A stretch of DNA of 64,000 nt from positions 1 to 64,000 of the forward strand of contig JACKNU010000005.1 of assembly GCA_024234675.1 (NCBI GenBank), in the 5' to 3' direction. Each line of letters opens with the position of its first letter. The first letter of the stretch is position 1. Origin of the DNA: Pseudomonadales bacterium. Its GTDB lineage: Bacteria > Pseudomonadota > Gammaproteobacteria > Pseudomonadales > Halieaceae. Below, piece after piece: positions 55,148 through 63,881 of this stretch. Below the pieces are notes generated by a model. It was not told the origin of the DNA, did no database searches, and saw only the letters and a list, made by a program, of their open reading frames with translations. A program made the position numbers and the translations under genes.

Positions 55148-56009
55148 ACGGCTGGCTCAGGAGCCCGGCGCGCAGCGCCGCCGCCTGTTCCTTGATGCGC
55201 CGCAGGTTCTGGGGGCCCATCCGCAGCAGCTGCTTCTGCACCGTGCTGAGCTGTTCAAGCTGTGGATCGGCATACTGGTACATGACTGACTTGCGCGTGA
55301 GTTCTATGGGCTCATCGATTTCCGGCGTTTGCAGGACATGGTCCAGCATACGGATCACCGCGTTATCGAAGGCCTCCGGGTCCATCCCGAGTTGGGCATA
55401 GGCCTGCTCGTAGAGGGGGCGCATACGATGGAAACTACCTACCAGGGCCTGGGTATCCAGAGTGGCGATGGCCTCGGCGTACTCGTCATAGCGGGCGTAA
55501 CCGGCGGGGTCCATGTACAGCTGCTGTCCCTTGATCTCCACGCCAAAGGGCTGTGTGGGACGCTTGACCGGCAACAGCTTGTACTGCACCACACCGCGGC
55601 TGAAACCGTCGACCAGGGCGACGCCCAGCTGCACGAGGTTTTCCTCCGCTTCCATCTGGTCCAGCTCCGGCCCGATGCCCGCCGCGGCCAGTTGCTCGCG
55701 CATCAGTGAGTCGCTCTCCTCCAGCGGCGGCAGCGGCGGCTCTGCCGGCTCCAACCCCTCTGCGGCGCCCTCCGTGGCAGGGGCCGCGGGGCGCGGGATA
55801 TCCTCGGCCGGGGGCAGTTCCGCCGGCTGCACGACGACCTCTTCCACCGTCTCGACCGGCATTTCGACAGGCTCGGACTCCTGCAGCGTGGTCCACAGCA
55901 CCCACGCCACAGCGAGGATCGCCACAACCAGCACTATTTTGAGCAAAGGAACCCCCCCGCTAGCGTTGCGGCTTTCCAGTCTGTCTTCAGGTGCTGCCTT
56001 CATTGCCAT
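55146..56009 (-). CDS. DUF3014 membrane-anchored protein
   Basis: 287 residues. One transmembrane helix (about 22-40), a Pro/Glu-rich linker (about 45-97) and a globular periplasmic domain (100-287) with VALVDGFSRGVVQYKLLPVKRP and YARYDEYAEAIATLDT, which I recognise as DUF3014. Function unknown. Convergent with fdxA, sharing the terminator region. Confidence 0.85.
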   Translation of the reverse strand: MAMKAAPEDRLESRNASGGVPLLKIVLVVAILAVAWVLWTTLQESEPVEMPVETVEEVVVQPAELPPAEDIPRPAAPATEGAAEGLEPAEPPLPPLEESDSLMREQLAAAGIGPELDQMEAEENLVQLGVALVDGFSRGVVQYKLLPVKRPTQPFGVEIKGQQLYMDPAGYARYDEYAEAIATLDTQALVGSFHRMRPLYEQAYAQLGMDPEAFDNAVIRMLDHVLQTPEIDEPIELTRKSVMYQYADPQLEQLSTVQKQLLRMGPQNLRRIKEQAAALRAGLLSQP

Positions 56010-56238
56010 TCGCCTCCCGGGCGATTTTGAGGGCTGTTCAACCCTGTTTGCCTTGCCAGGCCCTTATACTAGCCTATCCACTCCGGCCCGCGCCAATGCG
56101 GGCTGGCGCCGTGGTGGCGCGGGTTGCTGTCCCGCCGCGCCATTGCCCGTTACTATAGTACCCGCGGTCGGGCTGGCGATAGCCCGAGCGCCCCACTACA
56201 CTCAACCCCGGCTGTAAATTTTCACGGAGAGAACAAAC

Positions 56239-56718
56239 ATGCTTCTATTAAAAACGACCAGGTTACTTGCCGGCACACTGTTGTTGCTGTGCGGCAGTGT
56301 ATTTTCTTCCCAGCTGCTGGCCGAGGCCAGGGAGCAGACCGTGCGCATCGAAGTCAGCAAGCCCGAAGGCGGCCAGTGCGAGGTCAAGGCAGTGTTCAAG
56401 GGCGACCACGACAACTGTAAGAACGACGCCGCCAAGGGTCGCGCCGATTGCAGCGCCGATACCGGCTGTGTCTGCACCCGCCAGGAAAAGCATGTGATGT
56501 GGAAAGTGGATGACAAACAGTCCTTCACCATCGCCTTCGACCAGGGCAGTCCCAACCCCTTCGTGACCAAGGGCGACAGCGAGTGCAATCTCAAGAGCAA
56601 CAAGAAGGGCCAACTGCGCTGCCGGGTCAAGGGTAAGGATGTACCCAGGGGAGACTACAAGTACTCCATCGAGGTACCCGAGTGCCCCACCATCCAGTCG
56701 CATATCAAGATCTACTGA
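56239..56718 (+). CDS. secreted cysteine-rich protein of unknown function
   Basis: 159 residues with a signal peptide (cleavage likely after LLAEA, about residue 30). The mature part has eight Cys, an even number consistent with four disulfides (for example DCSADTGCVC, ECNLKS, RCRVK, PEC), and a beta-rich, strongly basic composition. No family recognised. AGAGA upstream of ATG 56239. A GNAT gene follows 18 nt later and may be co-transcribed. Confidence 0.8.
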   Translation: MLLLKTTRLLAGTLLLLCGSVFSSQLLAEAREQTVRIEVSKPEGGQCEVKAVFKGDHDNCKNDAAKGRADCSADTGCVCTRQEKHVMWKVDDKQSFTIAFDQGSPNPFVTKGDSECNLKSNKKGQLRCRVKGKDVPRGDYKYSIEVPECPTIQSHIKIY

Positions 56719-56736
56719 TCCTGTACGCGACGGCGA

Positions 56737-57315
56737 ATGGAGATTCTGGATAGCGTCCAACAGGCGCGGGCCATCGATATCTTCGTGCGGGCGTTCCACG
56801 ACGACCCTGTCATGAACTGGATGTCGAAGCACCCCGATTTCCTGTCGACCTTTTACCAGGTCACGCTGCCGGCATTCATTCCTCACGGCCTCACCTACAT
56901 CGATGAACAGGGGCGCGGCGCGGCCGCCTGGCTGGGGCCGGACCAGGAACTCGCCTGGCCGGTCAACCCGCGCAACCTCTGGCGCATGTTGCGGGTTTGC
57001 GGGCCAGGCGGTTTTGTGCGCTTCGCCCGCAGCGGCTTCACCACAGCGCGGTTTCACCCCAAGCGCCCCCACTACTACCTGTTCCTGATCGGTGCCGTGC
57101 CGGAGGCCCGGGGACAGGGTGTGGGCAGCCAACTGATCTCCAGGGTGCTGCGCCACTGTGACGATGAGAACGTGCCGGCCTACCTGGAAAACTCCAAGGC
57201 CGACAACCTGGCGTTCTACCAGGGCCACGGCTTCCGGGTGATCAATGAAGTACGCTTCGCCAGAACGGCGCCACCGATCTGGCTGATGTGGCGGGAGCCC
57301 CGGGCCGGGGCCTGA
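56737..57315 (+). CDS. GNAT-family N-acetyltransferase
   Basis: 192 residues with the acetyl-CoA-binding motif A, GAVPEARGQGVGSQLI, and the late NLAFYQGHGFRV. Acyl acceptor unknown; similar proteins act on amines or antibiotics. Likely in one transcript with the cysteine-rich protein gene. Confidence 0.9.
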   Translation: MEILDSVQQARAIDIFVRAFHDDPVMNWMSKHPDFLSTFYQVTLPAFIPHGLTYIDEQGRGAAAWLGPDQELAWPVNPRNLWRMLRVCGPGGFVRFARSGFTTARFHPKRPHYYLFLIGAVPEARGQGVGSQLISRVLRHCDDENVPAYLENSKADNLAFYQGHGFRVINEVRFARTAPPIWLMWREPRAGA

Positions 57316-57370
57316 TCGACCGCTGGCCACAGCGCTGGAAAATTCGCGGTACTGACGACACGGGGACACA

Positions 57371-58855
57371 GTGAACGACTACACAGATTATGATGCCCTG
57401 GGCCTGGCCCAGCTGGTGCGCGCCGGGGAGGTAACGGCCGCCGAACTGGTGGCAACAGCGATCACCCGCATCGAACGGTTCAATCCGGGACTGAACGCCG
57501 TCATCCACCCGCTGTTCGACCCGGCGCGACAGGCGGCGCTGGATTTCGCCCGGGCGGACGCCCCCTTCCACGGCGTGCCCTTTCTGGTCAAAGACCTGCT
57601 GACCACCATCGCCGGCGCGCCCTACAGCAAGGGCTGCAAAGCGCTCAAGTCCCATAGGGCGCAGGTCGACAGCGAACTGATGCAGCGCTACCGCGCCGCC
57701 GGCCTGCTCACCCTGGGCAAAACCAACACGCCGGAGTTCGGCCTGGTAGCGGTCACCGAACCGGAAGCCTTCGGCCCCACCCGCAATCCCTGGGACACCA
57801 GGCGCAGCCCCGGTGGTTCCAGCGGCGGTTCCGCCGCAGCGGTGGCGGCGGGATTCGTGCCCATGGCGGGCGGCGGGGATGGCGGCGGCTCGATCCGCAT
57901 ACCCGCTGCCAGCTGCGGCCTGTTCGGCCTCAAGCCCTCTCGCGGGCGCACCCCCACCGCCCCCCTGGGGGAACTGTGGCAGGGCGCCGCCCAGGAGCAT
58001 GTCATCAGCCGCAGTGTGCGCGACAGCGCCGCCATGCTGGACGCGGTTCAGGGTGGCGCGCCGGGCGATCCCTATGTCATCGCTCCCCCCGAGCGGCCCT
58101 ACCTGGAAGAGATCGCTCGCCCCCCCGGGGCGCTGCGCGTGGCCTTCTGCACCAGCTCACCGCTGCAGTCACCGGTGGACCCGGCCTGCGTGGCAGCGGT
58201 GGAGCACACCGCCGGGTTGCTGCAGCAACTCGGTCACCAGGTGGAGGAGGCCAGGCCGGACTACGACGGCCTGGCCGTTGCCCGCTCCTACCTCACCATG
58301 TACTTCGGTGAGGTGGCGGCGGAACTGGCAGAGCTGGGCGAGATACTGGGACGACCGGCCAGGGCGGCGGATGTAGAACCCCTCACCTGGCTGCTGGGCC
58401 TGCTGGGGCGTGCCACCTCGGCCCGGGAGTTTGTCCTGGCCAAGCAGCAGTGGAACGTTCTGGGTCGCGCCATGGGTGCATTTTTCGACCGCTACGACCT
58501 GTACCTGACCCCCACCATGGCGGTACTGCCGCCGCTGATCGGTGCCGACCAGCCGGGGCCGTTTGAGCAACTGCTGGTGAAGGCGGTCAACCGCTTCGGC
58601 CTGGGCCGCCTGCTCAAGGCCAGCGGCATGGTGGACAAGCTGGCCACCGCCAGCCTCGCCAGGGTGCCCTTTACCCAACTGGCCAATCTCACCGGCCTGC
58701 CCGCCATGTCCGTGCCGCTGCACTGGACCGCAGAGTCCCTGCCCGTGGGCGTGCATTTCATGGCGCCCTTCGGCGCAGAGGCCCGCCTGCTGCGGCTGGC
58801 GGCGCAGCTGGAACAGGCGCAACCCTGGTTTGGGCGCCGACCGGAAATGCGTTAA
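57371..58855 (+). CDS. amidase (amidase signature family), cytoplasmic
   Basis: 494 residues. Triad Lys74 (FLVKD), cis-Ser151 (GGSSGGS) and Ser174 (GGGSIRIP). It shares its opening YDALGLAQLVR and overall pattern with the Tat-exported amidase at 3487-5004 but has no signal peptide, so the pair may act on related amides in two compartments. The start is GTG 57371. Confidence 0.92.
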   Translation: MNDYTDYDALGLAQLVRAGEVTAAELVATAITRIERFNPGLNAVIHPLFDPARQAALDFARADAPFHGVPFLVKDLLTTIAGAPYSKGCKALKSHRAQVDSELMQRYRAAGLLTLGKTNTPEFGLVAVTEPEAFGPTRNPWDTRRSPGGSSGGSAAAVAAGFVPMAGGGDGGGSIRIPAASCGLFGLKPSRGRTPTAPLGELWQGAAQEHVISRSVRDSAAMLDAVQGGAPGDPYVIAPPERPYLEEIARPPGALRVAFCTSSPLQSPVDPACVAAVEHTAGLLQQLGHQVEEARPDYDGLAVARSYLTMYFGEVAAELAELGEILGRPARAADVEPLTWLLGLLGRATSAREFVLAKQQWNVLGRAMGAFFDRYDLYLTPTMAVLPPLIGADQPGPFEQLLVKAVNRFGLGRLLKASGMVDKLATASLARVPFTQLANLTGLPAMSVPLHWTAESLPVGVHFMAPFGAEARLLRLAAQLEQAQPWFGRRPEMR

Positions 58856-58937
58856 TGCGTCCGCCTGCGGATACCCGGTCGGCGCGGCGACCGATTGTGC
58901 GCTAGAATCCTCGACAAAAACAGGGACACAACCGAGC

Positions 58938-59306
58938 ATGGAATTTACCCAGGTCATCTCCATCGCGGGCTACGCCATCGAAGCGGTGGGCGTGCTGGTC
59001 GTCGTGGCCGGCTCCTGCATTTCCTCCTGCGCTTTTTTGCGCAGCTATCGAACCCTGCCTGAAGGGGTGGCCTACAAGTCCTACCGGCGCCAGTTGGGCC
59101 GGTCCATCATTCTCGGGCTGGAGTTCCTGATCGCCGGGGATATCATCCGCACCGTGGTCGTGGCGGATACTTTCGAGAACGTGGCCATCCTCGGCCTGAT
59201 CATCCTGATCCGGACCTTCCTCAGTGTGACCCTGCATCTCGAAATCGAGGGCCGCTGGCCCTGGCAGCCGGAACCGCCAGCGGCTGGCGCGCCACAGCGG
59301 GACTGA
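58938..59306 (+). CDS. DUF1622 membrane protein
   Basis: 122 residues. Three hydrophobic segments (about 9-30, 53-70, 77-97) and the RRQLGRSIILGLEFLIAGDI block characteristic of DUF1622. Function unknown. ATG 58938 is preferred over the longer frame, which overlaps the amidase gene. Confidence 0.85.
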   Translation: MEFTQVISIAGYAIEAVGVLVVVAGSCISSCAFLRSYRTLPEGVAYKSYRRQLGRSIILGLEFLIAGDIIRTVVVADTFENVAILGLIILIRTFLSVTLHLEIEGRWPWQPEPPAAGAPQRD

Positions 59307-59330
59307 GGGGCGCAACCAGCCCGGTGGCTG

Positions 59331-60104
59331 TCAGCTCTCGACGAAGGCCCGCTCGATCACATACTCCGCGGCCTCGCCGTGGCGGGCCTCGCGCAGGCCA
59401 TGGCTGTCCAGCAGGGCACAGATTTCCTTGAGCATGGTGGGGCTGCCACAAATCATGAAGCGGTCGTCGGCCGCGTCGATGGGGCCCAGGCCGACATCCG
59501 CCTGCAGCTTGCCGCTGCGCAGCAGGTCGGTGAGGCGGCCGTTGTTGCGGAACGGCTCACGGGTGACCGTGGGGTAGTAGATCAGCTTGTCGCGCACATC
59601 CTGCCCGAGGTACTCATGGGCGGGCAGGTGCTCGGTGATGAGCTCCCGGTAGGCCAGCTCTTCCACATGCCGACAACCGTGGGTCAGCACGATACGCTCG
59701 TACTGCTCGTAGATCTCCGGGTCCTTGATGATACTGAGGAAGGGCGCGAGCCCGGTGCCGGTGGCAATCAGGTACAGGTTCCTGCCGGGCAGCAGGTTGT
59801 CCTGCACCAGGGTGCCGGTGGCCTTGCTGTTGACCAGCACCTCGTCACCCACGGTGATGGACTGCAGTTTCGAGGTCAGCGGGCCGTCCGGCACCTTGAT
59901 GCTGAAAAATTCCAGCTCGTCCTCGTAGTTGGCGCTGGCCAGGCTGTAGGCGCGCATCAGGGGCTTGCCGCCCTGCTCCAAGCCTATCATGGTGAAGTGG
60001 CCGTTCTTGAACCGAAAGCCCTGGTTGCGCGTGGTCTTGAAGCTGAACAGCCGATCTGTCCAGTGGTGCACCGCGGTGACCTGTTCGCGCATGATGGTAG
60101 CCAT
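59331..60104 (-). CDS. fpr: ferredoxin-NADP(+) reductase
   Basis: 257 residues. FAD-binding domain (RAYSLASANYEDELEFFSI, about 51-69) and NADP domain (ATGTGLAPFLSIIKDPE and FMICGSPTML). The C-terminus ends FVES, near the FVEK-like tail of bacterial subclass FPRs. Moves electrons between NADPH and ferredoxin or flavodoxin during oxidative stress. Divergent from a LysR regulator over a 110-bp region with nested inverted repeats. Confidence 0.95.
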   Translation of the reverse strand: MATIMREQVTAVHHWTDRLFSFKTTRNQGFRFKNGHFTMIGLEQGGKPLMRAYSLASANYEDELEFFSIKVPDGPLTSKLQSITVGDEVLVNSKATGTLVQDNLLPGRNLYLIATGTGLAPFLSIIKDPEIYEQYERIVLTHGCRHVEELAYRELITEHLPAHEYLGQDVRDKLIYYPTVTREPFRNNGRLTDLLRSGKLQADVGLGPIDAADDRFMICGSPTMLKEICALLDSHGLREARHGEAAEYVIERAFVES

Positions 60105-60155
60105 TAGGGGTAATTCCTGCTGTTTGCCTGGGATGCCACCAGTCTAGGTGTTCCC

Positions 60156-60211
60156 CCTATATCGTCTAAACGGTTTTATTTGATAATATAAATCGTTTTT
60201 ACCGATATAGG
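60156..60211. promoter_or_regulatory. nested inverted repeats between fpr and LysR gene
   Basis: CCTATATCG (60156-60164) is mirrored by CGATATAGG (60203-60211), and inside it AAACG (60168-60172) by CGTTT (60194-60198), symmetric about an A/T-rich centre. Fits a LysR-type regulator site controlling both genes. Confidence 0.65.
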
Positions 60212-60214
60212 TGT

Positions 60215-61102
60215 ATGGCCATGCGCTACAGTCTGCGCCAGCTGGAGGTGTTCCTGGCCACCGCCAGGCACGAGAACGTAACCAGGGCCGCGGCGGACCT
60301 GGCCATGTCCCAGTCCGCTGCCAGCGGCTCGCTGCGGGAACTGGAGGAACAATTCGAGGTGCGCCTGTTCGACCGGGTCGGCAAGCGCCTGCAGCTGAGC
60401 GAACTGGGCCGCCAGCTGCGACCCCGGGCCGAAACCCTGCTGGAGCAGGCCAGGGCCTTCGAACAGGCGCTGGCGGGGGAAGAGGTCATGGGTCGACTGC
60501 AGGTGGGCGCCACCCTGACCATAGGCAACTACCTGGCGGTGGCCATGATCGCCGAGTTCCGCCGCCGCTACCCGGGGGCGGAGATCGCCCTGAGCGTGGC
60601 CAATACCGCGACCATCGCCGAGCAGGTGGCGCGCTTTGAGCTGGACATGGGGCTGGTCGAGGGCGAGCTCAATCACCCCGAGCTGGAGAGCAGCCACTGG
60701 CGAGCGGACGAACTGGTGGTATTTGCAGCCCCCGACCACCCCCTGGCGCGCAGCCGGGGACTGGGGGACAGTGCGCTGAGGCAACTGCCGTGGATCGTGC
60801 GGGAGCGGGGTTCGGGTACCCGCCAGGCCTTCGACCGGGCCATGCACGGCTTGTTGCCAGAGCTGGAAATCGCCATGGAGTTGCAGCACACCGAGGCCAT
60901 CAAGCGGGCCGTGGAGGCCGGGCTGGGTGTCGGCTGCCTGTCCCGCATCAGCCTGGTGGATGCCTTCCGCCGCGGCAGCCTGGTGCCCCTGAAAGTGCCC
61001 GGCCGCGATTTCAGCAGGGAGCTATACCTGGTTACCCACCGCCGCAAGTTTCACGGCTCGGCCCTGGGCCGCTGGCTGGACCTGTGCCGGGAGCAGGGCT
61101 GA
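60215..61102 (+). CDS. finR: LysR-family regulator (FinR-like)
   Basis: 295 residues: N-terminal helix-turn-helix (VTRAAADLAMSQSAASGSLRELEEQ) and a substrate-binding domain. Divergent pairing with fpr matches FinR of Pseudomonas, which activates fpr under oxidative or sulfur stress. ATG 60215, with ATG 60221 as alternative. Confidence 0.9.
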   Translation: MAMRYSLRQLEVFLATARHENVTRAAADLAMSQSAASGSLRELEEQFEVRLFDRVGKRLQLSELGRQLRPRAETLLEQARAFEQALAGEEVMGRLQVGATLTIGNYLAVAMIAEFRRRYPGAEIALSVANTATIAEQVARFELDMGLVEGELNHPELESSHWRADELVVFAAPDHPLARSRGLGDSALRQLPWIVRERGSGTRQAFDRAMHGLLPELEIAMELQHTEAIKRAVEAGLGVGCLSRISLVDAFRRGSLVPLKVPGRDFSRELYLVTHRRKFHGSALGRWLDLCREQG

Positions 61103-61116
61103 CCGGCCCTGCCGCG

Positions 61117-62358
61117 CTACAGCGGATGCAGGCGTACCGGCAGGCTGGCGTAGCCGCGCACAAAGTTGGAACGCACCCGCTGGGGCTCCCCCACCACTTC
61201 CACCATGTGGAAGCGCTGCATGATCTCCTCCCAGAGGATGCGCAGTTGCATTTCCGCCAGGCGGTTGCCCATACAACGGTGGATGCCGAAGCCGAAGGAG
61301 ATGTGGTGGCGGGGATTCTTGCGGTCGATGACAAATTCATCGGCGCGCTCGATCGCCGACTCGTCGCGATTACCCGAGATATACCACATCACCACCTTGT
61401 CACCCTTGCGGATCTGCTTGCCACCGAATTCCACATCGCGGGTCGCTGTACGGCGCATATGGGCCAGCGGGGTCTGCCAGCGGATGATCTCCGACACCAT
61501 GGAGGGAATCAGCCCGGGGTCGGCGCGCAACTTGTCATACTCCGCGGGGTTCTCATTGAGCGCCAGCACGCCGCCGCTCATCGAGTTGCGGGTTGTGTCA
61601 TTGCCGCCGACGATCAACAACATCAGGTTCCCCAGGTATTCCATCGGGCGATCTACCATGTCAGCCGTATTGGGATCGCGCTGCAGCAGCGAAATAAGGT
61701 CAAATGCGCCCTCGCGGCCCCTGCGCTCGTGCCAGATGCGGGTGAAGGTCTCCAGGCATTCGCCCATGGCGGCCAGGCGCTCCTCTTCACTGACATCACC
61801 GCCGGTCATCTCGGGGGTACCGGAGGCGATGTCGGACCAGTAAGTCAGTTTCCGGCGCTCCTCGAAGGGAAAATCGAACAGGGTGGCCAGCATCTGGGTG
61901 GTCAGGTTGATCGACACCCGCTCCACCCAGTCGAAGGTCTCACCCAGCGGCAGGCTATCGAGGATTTCCACCACCCGGCTGCGGATCAGCCCCTCCATGG
62001 CCGCCAGGTTCTGCGGCGCCACCACCGGCTGCGCGGCGCGGCGCTGTATATCGTGCTTCGGCGGGTCCATGGCAATAAACATTTCGACCGGGAGATCCTC
62101 TGTCAGGTCATCGATGATAATCGCCGGTTCCGAGGAAAACGCATCGGGGTCACTATCGACCGCGACAATGTCCTTGAAGCGGGTTATCGACCAGAATGGG
62201 CCAAAGGGGCTGTTGGCCTGGAAGTGCACCGGGTCCTCGGCGCGCAGGCGCGCGAAAAAGGGGCGCCAGGCATCCTGCTCCAGAAGCCGCGGGTCGCTGA
62301 CGTCGATCTCGTCCAGCGGGATGCTCCGGGCATCCGGAATCGTCTGCATAGGGTTCAT
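61117..62358 (-). CDS. cyp153: CYP153-family cytochrome P450 alkane hydroxylase
   Basis: 413 residues. Cys362 in FGFGIHRCMGNRLAE binds haem; the I helix has GGNDTTRNS, and the ExxR is EIIRW. The pattern GETFDWVERVSINLTTQML and FPFEERRKLTYWSD is the CYP153 signature, enzymes that hydroxylate n-alkanes at the terminal carbon. The 2Fe-2S ferredoxin gene lies just upstream in the same operon and an AraC-type regulator is divergent, the common CYP153 layout. No dedicated flavin reductase is next to it. Confidence 0.93.
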   Translation of the reverse strand: MNPMQTIPDARSIPLDEIDVSDPRLLEQDAWRPFFARLRAEDPVHFQANSPFGPFWSITRFKDIVAVDSDPDAFSSEPAIIIDDLTEDLPVEMFIAMDPPKHDIQRRAAQPVVAPQNLAAMEGLIRSRVVEILDSLPLGETFDWVERVSINLTTQMLATLFDFPFEERRKLTYWSDIASGTPEMTGGDVSEEERLAAMGECLETFTRIWHERRGREGAFDLISLLQRDPNTADMVDRPMEYLGNLMLLIVGGNDTTRNSMSGGVLALNENPAEYDKLRADPGLIPSMVSEIIRWQTPLAHMRRTATRDVEFGGKQIRKGDKVVMWYISGNRDESAIERADEFVIDRKNPRHHISFGFGIHRCMGNRLAEMQLRILWEEIMQRFHMVEVVGEPQRVRSNFVRGYASLPVRLHPL

Positions 62359-62385
62359 CTTGTCGCTCTCCTTCTTATCGGGGTT

Positions 62386-62706
62386 TCACATCTGGAACTC
62401 AGGCAACTGCACCACCATGCCATCGAGCTGGTCGCTCACTTCGATCTGGCAACTGAGGCGAGAAAACTCGGTGCGATCGGGGCGCATGCCCAGCATGGCC
62501 TCTTCCATCGCATCCGCCTCGCCAGTGGCTCCCAGCCAGTCGGCTGCCACGAACACGTGGCAGGTGCCGCAGGCACAGGCACCACCGCAGTCGGCATCAA
62601 TTCCCGGTACCGCGTTGTCGATGGCGTTCTGCATCAGGGACTTGCCGGTCTCGGCTTCAATGGTATGGCTGGCACCGTTGTGCTCGATCAGCGTGATTTG
62701 GGGCAT
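62386..62706 (-). CDS. putidaredoxin-type 2Fe-2S ferredoxin for CYP153
   Basis: 106 residues. Cluster ligands Cys40, Cys46, Cys49 and Cys86 (DADCGGACACGTCHVF and RLSCQI), with an additional Cys44. It would carry electrons to the P450 encoded 27 nt downstream. GGAGAG upstream of ATG 62706. Confidence 0.94.
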   Translation of the reverse strand: MPQITLIEHNGASHTIEAETGKSLMQNAIDNAVPGIDADCGGACACGTCHVFVAADWLGATGEADAMEEAMLGMRPDRTEFSRLSCQIEVSDQLDGMVVQLPEFQM

Positions 62707-62807
62707 GGGATACTCTCCTTGATTCAGGTACGGGTCAGTGTAAAGGCACGGTGATCGAACAGGAGGTCATTTTTTGACATCAGGCAGTCATTCAAAGACA
62801 ATACCCC

Positions 62808-63839
62808 ATGGCAGGCCAGACCGACGCATTTTTCATCACCAGCAGCTACTCCCGTATCATCGCACGGGAACTGCGCCTGCAGGAACGGGACTTGCCCGCC
62901 CTGCTGCGCGGCACCGGTCTGCCGCTGCTGGTGTTGCAACCCGGTGACCAGACCCGGCTGAGTGGCCACCAGCAGATCCGCATCATCCAGAACGCACGGG
63001 CTATCAATAACTCACCCCTGCTGGGCCTGCAGCTGGGTCGCCAACTGCAGCCGTCCGCCCACGGCCCCATAGGCTACCTCGCCCTGAGCAGCCCTGACCT
63101 GCTGACCGCATTGCAGGCCCTGCGTGATTTCCTGCCGCTGCGGATCGGGTTCGCCCGCCTGGGCCTGGACCTCAGCCGCGACTGGCTGAAATGTACCCTG
63201 CAGCTCAGGCTGGACGCGGCGGCTGTGGAGCGGCGCATGCTGCTGGAATGCTTCGCCCTGTTGCTGCAGGCGCTGGTGGAATCAGTGCTGGGGAAACCGC
63301 CGGAGGGCGCCCGCTTCGAGTTCGCCTTCCCGGCCCCGGATTACCAGTCCAGCTACAGCGAGTTCCTGCACGCCCCCGTCCATTTCTCCAGGAGCCACTC
63401 GCAACTGGTACTGCCGGCGGAGCTGGCCTACACGGCCAATGCCAGCGGCGACGACCCTGCCGCCTACCGCCTGGCCCAGGACCTGTGCCATAAACTGCTG
63501 GCGGAGGTTCCCTCGGAGTCCCTGTCCAGCACCGACCAGGTGAGACGGCTGCTGCTGTCCAGGCCAGCGGGAGCAGCCAACGAGGAGGATATCGCCAGCG
63601 CGCTGTTTGTCTCCAAGCGCACCCTGGCCCGCCGCCTGGCCCGGGAAGGCAGCGGTTATCGGCAACTGCGGGAACAGGTGCTGGCGGAGCTGGCGGCCGA
63701 ACACCTGCGGGATTCCAGGCTCAGCGTGGACTCAGTAGCGGAGCTGCTGGGCTACCACGATGCGGCCAATTTCCGCCGGGCATGTCACCGCTGGTTCGGG
63801 ATGGCGCCGCGGGAGTTTCGGCAGGCGGCGAACAAGTGA
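62808..63839 (+). CDS. AraC-family regulator adjacent to the CYP153 operon
   Basis: 343 residues: N-terminal effector domain and a C-terminal AraC DNA-binding domain (EEDIASALFVSKRTLARRLAREG and SVDSVAELLGYHDAANFRRACHRW). It is divergent from the ferredoxin-CYP153 operon over 101 bp and is the likely alkane-responsive activator. No obvious operator was found in that gap. Confidence 0.92.
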   Translation: MAGQTDAFFITSSYSRIIARELRLQERDLPALLRGTGLPLLVLQPGDQTRLSGHQQIRIIQNARAINNSPLLGLQLGRQLQPSAHGPIGYLALSSPDLLTALQALRDFLPLRIGFARLGLDLSRDWLKCTLQLRLDAAAVERRMLLECFALLLQALVESVLGKPPEGARFEFAFPAPDYQSSYSEFLHAPVHFSRSHSQLVLPAELAYTANASGDDPAAYRLAQDLCHKLLAEVPSESLSSTDQVRRLLLSRPAGAANEEDIASALFVSKRTLARRLAREGSGYRQLREQVLAELAAEHLRDSRLSVDSVAELLGYHDAANFRRACHRWFGMAPREFRQAANK

Positions 63840-63881
63840 GGGGCTGGTTGCACCGGGCGGTGCCGGCGCGCATGGGGGAGC

